A stretch of DNA of 64,000 nucleotides from JBDTVS01 sp040007095. Its GTDB lineage: Bacteria; Acidobacteriota; Vicinamibacteria; Vicinamibacterales; CAVVIG01. The notes below the pieces were generated by a model. That model was not told the DNA's origin. It made no database searches and saw only the letters and a program-made list of their open reading frames with translations. Below are positions 63,627-64,000 of this stretch, in pieces (position 1 is the first letter of the stretch; each line of letters starts with the position of its first letter). The position numbers and the translations under genes were made by a program. The stretch is taken from positions 1 to 64,000 of the forward strand of contig JBDTVS010000192.1 in assembly GCA_040007095.1 (NCBI GenBank), in the 5' to 3' direction.

Positions 63627-64000
63627 CTACTTGATGTGAGGGCCCATGTGCGGCGTGGACTTCTCGTTCTCGTTGCAGACGAACTCGAACAGCTCCGTAT
63701 CCGGCATCAGACGAGCGTTGGTGGTCGCCGTCCACGGCTTGGTGTAGTACGTCGGGTCGTTGATGGTGATCTCGATCTCGAGCCGCCCGACGTTCGGGCG
63801 GCGAAATCGCTCGGTCACCGTCAGCTTGCTGCTCGCCGGCAGACCGCCGTGATCGAGCCACTGCTTGCCGTTCAGGCCCCGCGTCTCGACCACCAGCGTG
63901 TCGCCTTCCCAGCGACCCTTCGAGTAGCCCATCCAACTCGGGTTCAGATCGTCCACCCACTCGCGCTCATCGAGGAACACCTGCCGCCAGAGGTTGAAGG
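63627..64000 (-). CDS. GDTLVV-family secreted protein, C-terminal part (cut by window edge)
   Basis: The frame is open to the window end (FNLWRQVFLDEREW...), so only about 124 C-terminal residues are visible. GYSKGRWEGDTLVVETRGLN, LTVTERFRRPNVGRLEIEIT and a C-terminal FVCNENEKSTPHMGPHIK align with the gene at 28417. The start and signal peptide lie outside the window. Confidence 0.85.
   Translation of the reverse strand, partial: FNLWRQVFLDEREWVDDLNPSWMGYSKGRWEGDTLVVETRGLNGKQWLDHGGLPASSKLTVTERFRRPNVGRLEIEITINDPTYYTKPWTATTNARLMPDTELFEFVCNENEKSTPHMGPHIK

Overview
The window looks like a chromosomal segment of a high-GC Acidobacteriota, most likely class Vicinamibacteria. The reasons are six large Oar-type TonB-dependent receptors with N-terminal carboxypeptidase-regulatory-like domains, three DUF6152 proteins, two DUF6282 hydrolases, two cytochrome c-PQQ propeller fusions, and several secreted proteins sharing a GHWEGDTLVV-like motif. 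This taxonomic placement is inferred from gene content; no rRNA or tRNA gene was found.

Layout. From 1 to 11.2 kb there is an alpha/beta hydrolase, then a DUF6282 hydrolase and receptor on the minus strand. These are mirrored by a receptor 3' relic and a second DUF6282 gene on the plus strand, followed by a PQQ enzyme, a serine beta-lactamase-fold hydrolase and a DUF6152 protein. From 11.6 to 15 kb there is a molybdenum hydroxylase pair (2Fe-2S subunit plus Tat-exported molybdopterin subunit) and a laminin-B-like protein. At 15.3-16.4 kb two attC-type sites bracket a small membrane-protein cassette with no integrase nearby. At 17-20.3 kb there are a DUF6152 gene, a secreted GDTLVV protein, two DUF6644 membrane proteins and a HepT/MntA toxin-antitoxin pair. 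At 20.5-23.3 kb a translationally coupled minus-strand operon encodes a metallo-beta-lactamase-fold protein and two related secreted proteins.

From 23.6 to 33 kb there are two receptors, a secreted methyltransferase-like protein and another GDTLVV protein. At 33.4-38.8 kb there are an ammonium-transporter relic, a TIR-transmembrane-TPR protein without a standard start codon, a DUF2062-methyltransferase fusion, an NHL propeller and a Cys/Met-metabolism PLP enzyme. From 38.9 to 44.4 kb there are a DUF6152 protein, a large GDTLVV protein, a small lipoprotein, a V8-like protease, a second receptor relic and an SsuA/NMT1-like binding protein. Two receptors follow at 44.4-51 kb, then a monohaem cytochrome, small secreted proteins and the intact ammonium transporter. 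The window ends with a decayed methyltransferase, a receptor, a second PQQ propeller, an MmgE/PrpD-family protein, a truncated sensor, an EamA transporter and a GDTLVV gene cut by the window edge.

Most products are predicted to be exported, so the segment is mainly an envelope-facing, probably organotrophic, accessory repertoire: receptors for uptake, periplasmic hydrolases and quinoprotein or molybdenum oxidoreductases. Between the genes lie three families of short dispersed repeats. One has terminal inverted repeats, a coding-like interior, and ends that coincide with TAG stop codons of unrelated genes. Relics of receptors, a transporter, a methyltransferase and a sensor show active turnover of this region.
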